64,000 nucleotides of DNA from Bacteroidales bacterium. GTDB lineage: Bacteria > Bacteroidota > Bacteroidia > Bacteroidales > JAGOPY01. The notes beneath the pieces are model-generated. The model saw only the letters and a program-made list of their open reading frames with translations. It was not told the origin of the DNA and made no database searches. Shown here one piece after another: positions 45,555 to 53,515 of the stretch; positions within the stretch are counted from its first letter, which is position 1, and each line of letters opens with the position of its first letter. The DNA lies in NCBI GenBank assembly GCA_017991835.1, contig JAGOPY010000008.1, positions 1 through 64,000 on the forward strand, given 5' to 3'. The position numbers and the translations under genes were made by a program.

Positions 45555-45902
45555 ATGAGCCAGAAGAGAACATATCTCACCCCACAGCAGGAGAAGCTTG
45601 CAAAGTATGCAAAAGCCCTTTCACATCCTGTGCGTATCTTCGTGCTGAATTTCCTTGCCGCCAACCTCGATAAATGCTGCTATTCAGGCGATATGGCCGA
45701 GGAGTTGCCCATCGCACGCTCTACCTTATCCGAACATCTTAAGGAACTTAAAAAGGCCGGATTGATCCAGGGTGAGATCAATCCGCCTTTTATCAAATAC
45801 TGTATCAATAAAGAAAACTGGGAAGAAGCCCGCCATCTTCTAAGTGAATTTTTCGCAAAGGAAAGAAGCGAGTTCGCCCGGAAAACCTGTAAAAACGACT
45901 GA
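45555..45902 (+). CDS. arsR: ArsR-family metalloregulatory repressor
   Basis: A 115-residue winged-helix repressor, first in the arsenic operon. The recognition region is ARSTLSEHLKELKKAGLI (about 54-71), preceded by ALSHPVRIFVLNFL. Candidate sensor cysteines are the pair Cys41-Cys42 (DKCCYSG) and one near the C-terminus (KTCKND). The placement differs from the E. coli ELCVCDL site, so the metal site cannot be assigned by motif alone. The operator upstream and the ars genes downstream make arsenite the likely signal. Confidence 0.9.
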   Translation: MSQKRTYLTPQQEKLAKYAKALSHPVRIFVLNFLAANLDKCCYSGDMAEELPIARSTLSEHLKELKKAGLIQGEINPPFIKYCINKENWEEARHLLSEFFAKERSEFARKTCKND

Positions 45903-45905
45903 AAT

Positions 45906-46145
45906 ATGGAAATTAAGATCCTGGGCACAGGCTGCCCCAAATGCAAGTCGCTCGAAAAAATGGCCCGCGAGGTGGTCGAGCATAATAATATCAACGCAAC
46001 CATCACCAAAGTGGAAGATATCATGGATATCATGAATTATGGCGTGATGTCGACTCCCGCCCTGGTGGTCAATGAAAAGGTTGAGATCAAAGGCCGAATC
46101 CCTTCTGCGGAAGAGATTATCAATATCTTAAAGAAATACCAATAA
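45906..46145 (+). CDS. Small thioredoxin-fold protein (redox-active disulfide protein 2 type)
   Basis: A 79-residue cytosolic protein with CPKC in GTGCPKCKSLEKM and a cis-Pro region VMSTPALVVNEKV. This size and layout match the TM0996/MTH895 group of mini-thioredoxins. It lies three bases after arsR, so it is co-expressed. It may reduce ArsC or shuttle electrons to the CcdA-like membrane protein two genes later; this is inferred from position. Confidence 0.88.
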   Translation: MEIKILGTGCPKCKSLEKMAREVVEHNNINATITKVEDIMDIMNYGVMSTPALVVNEKVEIKGRIPSAEEIINILKKYQ

Positions 46146-46150
46146 AACGT

Positions 46151-46585
46151 ATGAATATGAGAATGACAATTATAACCCTGTTTTTCATGTCCATGATTGC
46201 CTTGCAGTTCTCCTGCAATGCACAGGACAACCCGGCACAAACGAACAATGAGGAGGTAAAGTCCTCATATTTAGGAGTATATTATTTTCATTTCGAAAGA
46301 AGGTGCAATACCTGTATTTCTGTTGAAAATAATTCGAAGAAAGCCCTGGAAGAATTATACCCGGAGCCGGTTAAATCTGGCGAGTATTTCTTTAAGTCTG
46401 TCAACCTGGATGAGGCTGCCGGAAAAGAAATTGGTGAGAAAATGGGCATCGGGATGCAGACACTGATAGTGGTGCATGGCGACAAAAAAGTTGATATCAC
46501 CGGCGAAGGATTTATGTATGTCGATAATTATGAACGGCTTAAGGCGGAAGTAAAGAAAGCTGTCGAAAAAGCGTTGAAAGAATAG
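46151..46585 (+). CDS. Exported thioredoxin-like protein of the arsenic operon
   Basis: A 144-residue protein with a hydrophobic N-terminal signal. A Cys follows (FSCNAQ), so it may be a lipoprotein, though the lipobox is imperfect. The mature part has a thioredoxin-like CNTC motif in FERRCNTCISVENNSKKAL and ends in a Glu/Lys-rich helix. It resembles short thioredoxin-like proteins found beside ArsG-type genes. It probably works on the outer face of the inner membrane with the next gene's product. Confidence 0.75.
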   Translation: MNMRMTIITLFFMSMIALQFSCNAQDNPAQTNNEEVKSSYLGVYYFHFERRCNTCISVENNSKKALEELYPEPVKSGEYFFKSVNLDEAAGKEIGEKMGIGMQTLIVVHGDKKVDITGEGFMYVDNYERLKAEVKKAVEKALKE

Positions 46586-46589
46586 ACCG

Positions 46590-47288
46590 ATGGAATTCCT
46601 TCAAAGTATCCTGGATAATTCACAATACGCTGCCCTCACTGCATTTATCCTGGGATTAATGACAGCCATCAGTCCCTGCCCCCTGGCAACGAATATTTCC
46701 GCCATCGGATTTATCAGCCGGAACCTGGAGAATCGCCGTAAAGTTTTCCTTAGCGGATTGATTTATACGCTGGGAAGAGTCATTTCTTATACCGGTCTGG
46801 CAATTATCATCTATTTCGGCGCCAGCAAAGTGGATGTGGCCGGCCTGTTCCAGGGATGGGGAGAGAAGCTGCTCGGACCCATTCTTGTCCTGATCGGATT
46901 ATCCATGCTGGATGTGATTAAGATAAAATTTCCGGGTTTTTCAAAACTGAGCGATCGAATTGGTGAAAAGGGAAAAGGGAGCTACTGGAGTTCCCTTGTA
47001 CTGGGAATGATCTTTGCCCTTGCTTTTTGTCCATACAGCGGCGTTCTCTATTTTGTCATGCTGATCCCGATCAGTATTGCCAGCCCAAGTGGTCTCTTCC
47101 TGCCGGTCGTTTTTGCAGTCGCAACCGGATTGCCTGTCATCATTTTTGCCTGGTTGCTGGCATTTGCTGTAGGAAATGTAGGCAAATGGTACAACCGGAT
47201 CAAGATCTTTGAACTCTGGTTCAGACGTGTAGTCGCTGTGGTTTTTATTGGAGTTGGGGTGTATTATATCATAATGTTCTTTTTTTGA
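46590..47288 (+). CDS. ArsG-family/CcdA-like membrane protein
   Basis: A 232-residue six-helix membrane protein. The first helix carries PCPLATNISAIGFI, as in the ArsG family annotated as aromatic arsenical efflux permeases, and FCPYSGVLYFVML echoes the second paired helix of CcdA/DsbD. Two cysteines (one in each PC motif) sit where CcdA has its redox pair, so it could pass electrons across the membrane to the adjoining exported thioredoxin instead of, or as well as, exporting arsenicals. It starts four bases after the previous gene. Confidence 0.78.
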   Translation: MEFLQSILDNSQYAALTAFILGLMTAISPCPLATNISAIGFISRNLENRRKVFLSGLIYTLGRVISYTGLAIIIYFGASKVDVAGLFQGWGEKLLGPILVLIGLSMLDVIKIKFPGFSKLSDRIGEKGKGSYWSSLVLGMIFALAFCPYSGVLYFVMLIPISIASPSGLFLPVVFAVATGLPVIIFAWLLAFAVGNVGKWYNRIKIFELWFRRVVAVVFIGVGVYYIIMFFF

Positions 47289-47341
47289 AAAATTTTTAGT
47301 TCATCATTTCGGGTTTTAGCGAAATGTTTGATAATATAGGA

Positions 47342-48682
47342 ATGGAAAATAAAAAAGAATTAAAGATCCTTCTTTGGATCACCGTTATTTTCGGGGTGGC
47401 GTTTTTTCTGCCCATTGAAAGTGTTAGATTCACAACGGCCATTGATGCCACATTCGACCTGGTGAAATGGTATGCCCGTGAACATGTTATTCTATGTTTA
47501 TTACCCGCTTTCTTCATTGCCGGTGTTATTTCGGTTTTCGTCAGCCAGGGCTCTGTATTGCGTTATTTTGGCGCTAATGCAAAAAAATGGCTGGCTTATT
47601 CTGTAGCTGCCGTATCCGGGACCATACTGGCGGTATGTTCCTGTACCATTCTGCCCTTGTTTTCCAGCATTCACAAGCGCGGTGCTGGTCTTGGGCCTGC
47701 TATTGCTTTTTTGTATTCAGGGCCCGCCATCAATATCCTGGCCATTATCCTTACGGCCCGGATACTCGGTTTTGAGATGGGCGTTGCGCGGACAATCGGG
47801 GCGGTATCATTCAGCGTGATTATTGGAATCGCTATGTCATTAATCTATCGTAAGGAAGAGAAGATAAAGCGGGAGGAACAAATGAATATTACTGTTCCTC
47901 CGGAAAAAAGACCGATGTGGCAGACTTCTTTCCATTTCTTTATTTTGGTACTGATCCTTGTATTTGCCAACTGGGGAAGTCCGGCTTCCGGCGACACATC
48001 AGGGGCCTGGTATCTCATCTGGCATTACAAATGGTATATTACCGGGTTCTTTTCTTTATTGCTTGGCTTTTCCCTGGTTTATATCCTGAAAATCAAATGG
48101 CAGTGGGTGTTGGCTGCTTTTATCGCAACCGCATTATCTGCCTTCTTATCAACGTATTACATACATAACGAGAAACTTGCCCCATTAGTCCCGATGCTCA
48201 TAGGTATTGCTTCTTTAAGCATCATTACTTTATTGGATAAGCAAGATGAAGACAATAGGGAATGGACCATCTCGACCTGGGGATTTGCTAAACAAATTCT
48301 GCCACTGCTTGCAATTGGCGTGGTTACGGCTGGATTCCTTCTGGGCTCAACACATGATGGGAAAACGATTGCCGGTATTATACCGAATGAATGGATACAG
48401 TGGTTGGTTGGCGGAAATTCCATTTTCTCCAATTTCTTTGCATCAATAGTCGGTGCGTTCATGTACTTTGCCACACTGACCGAAGTGCCGATTCTTCAAG
48501 GACTTATTGCTTCCGGCATGGGAAAAGGACCAGCCCTGGCCTTGTTACTTGCCGGTCCTTCACTTTCATTACCAAACATGCTGGTTATCCGCGGGGTGCT
48601 GGGTACGCAGAAAACAGTGGTTTATGTAAGCCTGGTCATTATAATGGCAACCATCAGTGGATTGATTTACGGAGCCATTTAA
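47342..48682 (+). CDS. ArsP-like permease (DUF318 family)
   Basis: A 446-residue polytopic permease. The motif CSCTILPLFSSIHKRGAGLGPAIAFLYSGPAINI near 97-130 is the family signature. A second repeat half has TEVPILQGLIASGMGKGPALALLLAGPSLSLP, showing the internal duplication. Relatives export organoarsenicals or divalent metals. I chose ATG at 47342 (MENKKELKILL); an ATG at 47324 would add six residues. The CSC motif could bind trivalent arsenicals. Confidence 0.82.
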   Translation: MENKKELKILLWITVIFGVAFFLPIESVRFTTAIDATFDLVKWYAREHVILCLLPAFFIAGVISVFVSQGSVLRYFGANAKKWLAYSVAAVSGTILAVCSCTILPLFSSIHKRGAGLGPAIAFLYSGPAINILAIILTARILGFEMGVARTIGAVSFSVIIGIAMSLIYRKEEKIKREEQMNITVPPEKRPMWQTSFHFFILVLILVFANWGSPASGDTSGAWYLIWHYKWYITGFFSLLLGFSLVYILKIKWQWVLAAFIATALSAFLSTYYIHNEKLAPLVPMLIGIASLSIITLLDKQDEDNREWTISTWGFAKQILPLLAIGVVTAGFLLGSTHDGKTIAGIIPNEWIQWLVGGNSIFSNFFASIVGAFMYFATLTEVPILQGLIASGMGKGPALALLLAGPSLSLPNMLVIRGVLGTQKTVVYVSLVIIMATISGLIYGAI

Positions 48683-48694
48683 TTAATTGGCATC

Positions 48695-48949
48695 ATGGCC
48701 GTTAAAATTGTCATATTATGTCCCGGAAGCAAATGCAAAAAGTGCAGGCGAATGATCCGCCAGGTTGAAGAAGCAGTGCTGGAATCGGGGCTTGAAGCAG
48801 AAGTTAAGATCCTGGACACACTGGACGACCTGATGAAATACAATACATACGTGCTGCCGGCCCTGGTGATCAATGGCAAGATGCTGGCCCGGGGATATGT
48901 GCCGGAAAAAAGCAGGATCATCGATGAAATGAGATTATCACAAGATTAA
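48695..48949 (+). CDS. Mini-thioredoxin-like protein
   Basis: An 84-residue protein with LCPGSKCKKCRRM (a CKKC pair plus an extra upstream Cys) and the cis-Pro region YVLPALVINGKML. It is the third thioredoxin-like protein of the operon, and its extra Cys separates it from the 79-residue one upstream. It starts twelve bases after the permease gene and ends eleven before acr3. Its partner is unknown. Confidence 0.82.
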   Translation: MAVKIVILCPGSKCKKCRRMIRQVEEAVLESGLEAEVKILDTLDDLMKYNTYVLPALVINGKMLARGYVPEKSRIIDEMRLSQD

Positions 48950-48960
48950 AAAATTAAATT

Positions 48961-50013
48961 ATGCCGTCAAAATCACGATTAAAATTCCTTGACCGTTACC
49001 TGACCCTCTGGATTTTCCTCGCCATGTTTGCCGGGGTTTTCATGGGTTGGGCATTCCCCTCCGTTGCTGGATTCTGGGACAGCTTGTCGAGCGGGACAAC
49101 CAATATCCCCATTGCCATTGGACTGATCGTCATGATGTACCCGCCACTAGCAAAAGTAAAGTACGAAGAACTCGGAGATGTTTTCAGAAACGTTAAGGTA
49201 CTGAGCCTGTCGCTTGTTCAGAACTGGGTCATCGGGCCGGTCCTGATGTTTCTTCTGGCGATAATTTTTCTGCAATTCAACATCGAATACATGTACGGTC
49301 TCATCCTGATCGGGCTGGCCCGGTGTATCGCTATGGTGATTGTATGGAACGACCTGGCCAAAGGCGACCGGCAGTACGCTGCCGGACTGGTGGCATTTAA
49401 TTCCATCTTCCAGGTATTGTTCTTTTCGATTTATGCCTGGTTCTTTATTGCGGTCCTTCCCGGCTGGTTCGGCTTACCGGTAAATGACGCTGTTGAGCAG
49501 ATCACCATCGGCCAGATTGCCAAAAGCGTGTTCATCTACCTGGGGATCCCGTTTATCGCCGGCTTTTTAACCCGATTTATCCTGATCAGGGTGAAGGATA
49601 AGACCTGGTACGAAACGAAATTTGTCCCGAAAATCAGTCCCTTAACACTGATTGCATTGTTGTTCACCATCCTGGTGATGTTCTCCCTGAAAGGCGAATA
49701 CATAGTTAAGATCCCGCTGGATGTGGTTCGGATCGCGATCCCGCTGGTCATCTATTTTGTGATCATGTTCCTGGTTTCCTTCTTCATGAGCATGAAAGTC
49801 GGGGCTAATTATGAGCAGTCGACCACGTTGTCGTTTACCGCAGCAAGCAACAATTTTGAACTTGCTATCGCGGTGGCTATTGCTGTATTTGGGATTAATT
49901 CCGGAGAGGCTTTCGCTGCTGTGATCGGCCCGCTTGTTGAAGTGCCGGTAATGATTGCGCTGGTAAATGTGGCGTTCTGGTTTAAAAGGACCTATTTTAA
50001 ACCGGTTGAGTGA
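48961..50013 (+). CDS. acr3: ACR3-family arsenite efflux transporter
   Basis: Exports arsenite across the inner membrane, driven by the proton gradient. The 350-residue protein has ten predicted helices, family segment [17 protein letters not shown] with the conserved transport Cys122, and the late motif [20 protein letters not shown] with its conserved Asn/Glu. It is the main efflux gene of the operon. Confidence 0.93.
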   Translation: MPSKSRLKFLDRYLTLWIFLAMFAGVFMGWAFPSVAGFWDSLSSGTTNIPIAIGLIVMMYPPLAKVKYEELGDVFRNVKVLSLSLVQNWVIGPVLMFLLAIIFLQFNIEYMYGLILIGLARCIAMVIVWNDLAKGDRQYAAGLVAFNSIFQVLFFSIYAWFFIAVLPGWFGLPVNDAVEQITIGQIAKSVFIYLGIPFIAGFLTRFILIRVKDKTWYETKFVPKISPLTLIALLFTILVMFSLKGEYIVKIPLDVVRIAIPLVIYFVIMFLVSFFMSMKVGANYEQSTTLSFTAASNNFELAIAVAIAVFGINSGEAFAAVIGPLVEVPVMIALVNVAFWFKRTYFKPVE

Positions 50014-50067
50014 AATCATCTTAAACGTATATTCAAACCAAAACCGCAAGGAGACGTTAACATTGAG

Positions 50068-50075
50068 TACTTTTG
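50068..50075 (+). promoter_or_regulatory. Possible internal -7 element before arsC
   Basis: TACTTTTG matches TAnnTTTG exactly in the 83-base gap before arsC, the largest gap in the operon. No TTTG is seen at the right distance upstream, so an internal promoter is only possible. Confidence 0.35.
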
Positions 50076-50096
50076 CGTAGAAGTTAGCATAGTTTT

Positions 50097-50516
50097 ATGG
50101 GTAAGAAAATTTTAGTAATTTGTACGGGAAACAGTTGCCGCAGCCAGATGGCGGAAGGTTTTATAAGGTCGTTCGATAAAACGCTGAAGGTTCATTCAGC
50201 AGGAACGCATCCGGCCGATAAAGTCAATCCCAACGCGGTGAAAGTGATGAAAGAGATCGGCATCGATATCAGCGATCATGTTCCGGAACTGGTTGATAAA
50301 TATGTTAATGAGGAATGGGATTATGTGATCACCGTTTGCGGCGGTGCAAAAGAAGTCTGCCCGGCATTCACCGGCACAGTGAAACATCGACTGCATATCG
50401 GGTTTGATGATCCGGCAGATGCGGTAGGCAGCGAAGAGGAGGTGATGGCTGTGTACCGGAGGGTGCGGGATGAGATAAATGTTAGCTTTATTGAGTTTTA
50501 TTTGAAAATTAGATAA
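50097..50516 (+). CDS. arsC: Arsenate reductase, thioredoxin-coupled
   Basis: Reduces arsenate to arsenite. The 139-residue low-molecular-weight phosphatase-fold protein has the P-loop Cys9-TGNSC-Arg15, plus Cys81 and Cys88 (VCGGAKEVC), matching the three-cysteine relay of the thioredoxin-linked class (Cys10, Cys82, Cys89 in the pI258 enzyme). The mini-thioredoxins in the operon are natural candidates for its reductant. Confidence 0.94.
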   Translation: MGKKILVICTGNSCRSQMAEGFIRSFDKTLKVHSAGTHPADKVNPNAVKVMKEIGIDISDHVPELVDKYVNEEWDYVITVCGGAKEVCPAFTGTVKHRLHIGFDDPADAVGSEEEVMAVYRRVRDEINVSFIEFYLKIR

Positions 50517-50534
50517 TTTGGAAATTGGGTAATT

Positions 50535-51359
50535 ATGGAAGATGTAAAAAAGATTGTCCGTGAGAAATACGGCGAGATAGCCAGGGAAAATGCCGAACCT
50601 GAAAAGAAAACCTCTTGCGGTTGCGGTTGCGGATGTGATGATACGTATACCATTTTCAGCGAAAATTATAACGGAAAGGATGGCTATGATCCGGATGCCG
50701 ACCTGGGCCTGGGTTGTGGCATTCCGACCGATTTTGTACAGATTCATAAAGGCGATACGGTAATCGACCTGGGCTCCGGCGCCGGCAACGACTGTTTTGT
50801 CGCCCGTGCACTGGTTGGAGAAGAGGGCAAGGTCATCGGCATTGATATGACGAAAGAAATGATAGAACTGGCAAGGAAAAATGCAGATAAACTGGGCTAT
50901 AAAAATGTCCAGTTCCGCTACGGCGATATAGAGAATATGCCGGTGACATCCAAAAAAGCCGACGTGGTGATCAGCAACTGTGTACTTAACCTGGTCCCGG
51001 ATAAGGAAATGGCTGTGTCGGAAATCTGCCGGGTGCTTAAGGTCGGGGGGCATTTCTGCATTTCCGACGTGATCATAAAAGGAGAATTGCCTGAGAAAAT
51101 CCGGAATGCAGCTGAAATGTATGCCGGATGTGTTTCCGGTGCACTTGAACGGGAGAAATATATGGAACTCATTGCCAGGATGGGATTTATAAACATTTCT
51201 ATTCATAAAGAAAAAGAAATATTGATTCCGGATAACATATTGTCGGGTTATCTTTCAAAGGAAGAAATCGAGGCTTACAGGAAATCAGGTACCGGAATCT
51301 TCAGTATCACCATCTCGGGTGAGAAACCGGCCAAAGGATGTGTTTGCTGCGGGACATAA
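50535..51359 (+). CDS. arsM: Arsenite S-adenosylmethionine methyltransferase
   Basis: Methylates trivalent arsenic to volatile or less toxic forms. The 274-residue protein has SAM motif I DLGSGAGND (78-86), and three conserved arsenic-binding cysteines at Cys61 (LGCGIP), Cys149 (SNCVLN) and Cys199 (AGCVSG). Extra cysteines lie at the N-terminus (SCGCGCGCD) and C-terminus (KGCVCCGT), typical of longer ArsM. It is the last gene of the operon. Methylated products might be exported by the ArsP-like permease. Confidence 0.94.
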   Translation: MEDVKKIVREKYGEIARENAEPEKKTSCGCGCGCDDTYTIFSENYNGKDGYDPDADLGLGCGIPTDFVQIHKGDTVIDLGSGAGNDCFVARALVGEEGKVIGIDMTKEMIELARKNADKLGYKNVQFRYGDIENMPVTSKKADVVISNCVLNLVPDKEMAVSEICRVLKVGGHFCISDVIIKGELPEKIRNAAEMYAGCVSGALEREKYMELIARMGFINISIHKEKEILIPDNILSGYLSKEEIEAYRKSGTGIFSITISGEKPAKGCVCCGT

Positions 51360-51459
51360 AATCAAAAAAGCCTTTAAAATTAAAATCAATAATTTACTCT
51401 CGGTAGGTAAGAGAGAAGATCAATGTTTTAGGGCCTTTCCGGAGGGAAGTCGGATTAGA

Positions 51460-51570
51460 ATGAGATGGCATCCCAAATCCAATAAAATAACATTGTAACC
51501 GTCAGAAAGACAGATTTATAACCGAAGATATCAGTCATTCTGAGATGCCATCTCATGAGATTCTTTTTTT
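51460..51570. repeat. Inverted repeat pair and hairpin after the arsenic operon
   Basis: ATGAGATGGCATC (51460-51472) is the exact reverse complement of GATGCCATCTCAT (51544-51556), 71 bases apart. The second copy runs into the palindrome TCTCATGAGA followed by a T-run (TTCTTTTTTT to 51570), resembling an intrinsic terminator about 200 bases after arsM. Confidence 0.55.
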
Positions 51571-51606
51571 GGCTGACTTGTTGAATCATTCGTTCTTTTT
51601 ATTTCC

Positions 51607-51614
51607 TAAATTTG
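51607..51614 (+). promoter_or_regulatory. -7 element for the exported PLP enzyme
   Basis: TAAATTTG matches TAnnTTTG exactly, 19 bases before the ATG of the class V aminotransferase-like gene. No properly spaced TTTG was found upstream. Confidence 0.45.
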
Positions 51615-51633
51615 AACCTTAATACTAACTTTA

Positions 51634-52929
51634 ATGCCGATCAACCGCCGCAGTTTTGTCAGGCAGTTCGGCGCCACGCTCGGGGCGGCTTCCCTGGGCA
51701 CTGCGCTCCTGCCGGGCTTTGCCCTGGGCAAAGAATATGAAGATCCCGACTATATGAATTTTCCTCCGGCCGGTACGCCGGAAGATGACTTCTGGGCCTG
51801 GGTACAGCAGAATTATACGGTCTCGCCCAATATCATCAACCTGAACAATGGTGGCGTGAGCCCTTCGCCCAGGCCGGTGCAGGATACGTTTGAGCGCTAT
51901 AACCGCTACTGCAATGAGGCGCCGTCGTACTACATGTGGCGCATCCTCGACCAGGGAAGGGAAGCGCTTCGAGCCGACCTCGCCGCCCTGGCCGGCTGCT
52001 CCCCGGGCGAAATTGCCATCAACCGGAATACCACCGAGGCCATGGACATTGTTATGTACGGCCTCCGGTTGCAGAAAGGCGATGAAGTAGTGCTTACAAA
52101 GCAGGACTATCCTAACGTCATCAACCTCTGGAAGATGCTGGAACAGCGCGACGGGATCGTGTTGAAATGGGTGAACCTGGAGCTGCCCATGGAAGATGAC
52201 GAAGCCCTGGCTCAGAAATATATCGACGCATTCACCGGCAGGACCAAAGTGGTGAACGTCACCCATATCATCAACTGGATCGGGCAGATCGTCCCGGTGA
52301 AAAGGATAGCGGCAGAAGCCCATAAAAGAGGGATCGACGTCCTGGTTGATGGTGCGCATACCTTCGGCCTCCTCGATTTCAGGATTCCTGACCTGGATTG
52401 CGACTACTTTGCCACGAGCCTGCATAAATGGCTCGGAGCACCGTTCGGATCAGGTCTGCTGTATGTAAAAAAGGAAAAGATATCAAAGATTTTTCCGATC
52501 TATCCCGACGATAAATATATGGGCGACGAAATCCAGAAATTCGAGCGGATGGGAACGCGGAATTTTGCCAGCGAGATGGCTATCGGCAGCGCGCTCGATT
52601 TCCACCTGGCCATCGGCTCAAAAAGAAAGGAGGAAAGGCTGCGCTACCTGAAGAATTACTGGATGGAACAGGTGAAGGACATACCGGGCGTTCATCTCCA
52701 TACATCGTTCAAACCGGAATATTCCTGCGTCATCGGGCTGTTTTCCATCGACGGGTATACCCCGGGAGAAGTTGACACATACCTATTCGACAAACTCAAG
52801 ATCCACACCGTCGGGATTGTCTGGGAAAACATTTCCGGAGTTCGTGTTACTCCGAACGTTTATACCATGGAACGCGATCTCGACAAGCTGGTACAGGGGA
52901 TTACCCAACTGGCAAAGCAGAAAAAATAA
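51634..52929 (+). CDS. Tat-exported class V PLP-dependent enzyme
   Basis: Aminotransferase class V-fold protein (431 residues) related to isopenicillin N epimerase and cysteine desulfurases by fold. The N-terminus MPINRRSFVRQFGATLGAAS is a twin-arginine signal (RRSF), so it is exported folded with its cofactor. The PLP-binding Lys265 lies in TSLHKWLGAPFGSGL; DGAHTFGLLDF supplies the cofactor-ring Asp. Substrate unknown. It is followed 22 bases later by an exported RidA, which suggests that the pair handles a reactive enamine outside the cytoplasm. Confidence 0.88.
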   Translation: MPINRRSFVRQFGATLGAASLGTALLPGFALGKEYEDPDYMNFPPAGTPEDDFWAWVQQNYTVSPNIINLNNGGVSPSPRPVQDTFERYNRYCNEAPSYYMWRILDQGREALRADLAALAGCSPGEIAINRNTTEAMDIVMYGLRLQKGDEVVLTKQDYPNVINLWKMLEQRDGIVLKWVNLELPMEDDEALAQKYIDAFTGRTKVVNVTHIINWIGQIVPVKRIAAEAHKRGIDVLVDGAHTFGLLDFRIPDLDCDYFATSLHKWLGAPFGSGLLYVKKEKISKIFPIYPDDKYMGDEIQKFERMGTRNFASEMAIGSALDFHLAIGSKRKEERLRYLKNYWMEQVKDIPGVHLHTSFKPEYSCVIGLFSIDGYTPGEVDTYLFDKLKIHTVGIVWENISGVRVTPNVYTMERDLDKLVQGITQLAKQKK

Positions 52930-52951
52930 CATCTGATAATATATTTTAACC

Positions 52952-53395
52952 ATGAAAAAGGCAGGTTTCAGTTTGCTTTTCATCTTCCTGTTATTCACAG
53001 GAATTTCTCAAACCATCGAAAAGAAGATCATTCAGGCGCCGGATGCGCCAAAAGCAATTGGACCCTACAGCCAGGCTGTCGTGGCCGGGAATACGCTCTA
53101 TGTTTCGGGCAATATCGCTTTAAATCCGGAAAACGGACAGATGGATACATTGAACCTGGAGACAGAAACAAGAAGGGTGATGTCGAACCTGGGCGCTGTA
53201 TTGAAAGAAGCGGGCATGTCGTATGAGAATATTGTCAAAGCCACGATCTATATGACCGATATCAGGAATTACAAAGAGATCAACCGGATTTACGGCGAAT
53301 ATTTCAAAGAAGATCCTCCTGCCCGTGAAGCCATACAGGTGGTGGCACTGCCGGCCGGAGCACACGTGGAGATTTCATGCATCGCGGTTAAATGA
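52952..53395 (+). CDS. Exported RidA-family imine/enamine deaminase
   Basis: A 147-residue protein with a signal peptide (about 1-19, ending GISQ), then the full RidA fold: IGPYSQAVVAGNTLYVSG near 36-53 and PAREAIQVVALPAGAHVEI near 122-142, whose Arg is the conserved substrate-carboxylate binder. RidA hydrolyses 2-aminoacrylate and related imines released by PLP enzymes. Most RidA proteins are cytosolic; the signal and the adjacent Tat-exported PLP enzyme point to a periplasmic role. Confidence 0.9.
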   Translation: MKKAGFSLLFIFLLFTGISQTIEKKIIQAPDAPKAIGPYSQAVVAGNTLYVSGNIALNPENGQMDTLNLETETRRVMSNLGAVLKEAGMSYENIVKATIYMTDIRNYKEINRIYGEYFKEDPPAREAIQVVALPAGAHVEISCIAVK

Positions 53396-53405
53396 GTTTC
53401 GTGCT

Positions 53406-53467
53406 CCAACGACTAAAGCCGTTGGTTCCGAGATTACTAAGCATGAACCGACGGCTTTAGTCGTCGG
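53406..53467. repeat. Imperfect 23-bp inverted repeat (CGACTAAAGCCGT type)
   Basis: Arms at 53406-53428 and 53445-53467 pair with two mismatches around a 16-base loop. The core ACGACTAAAGCCG recurs in both arms. It is ten bases after the RidA stop, so it could act as a terminator, but its shape suggests a mobile palindromic repeat. Confidence 0.7.
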
Positions 53468-53486
53468 AAGAAAATTATAATTTAAA

Positions 53487-53515
53487 CTCAACTTTGAACC
53501 TTGAACCTTGAACTG
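53487..53515. repeat. 7-bp-period repeat supplying the MFS gene start
   Basis: TTTGAACC, TTGAACC and TTGAAC units stand directly before and across the probable TTG start of the MFS gene. Confidence 0.6.

Noticed and set aside
50196..52425. Long minus-strand frames opposite arsM and the class V PLP gene
   Set aside because: Antisense to genes with clear catalytic motifs; no supporting feature.
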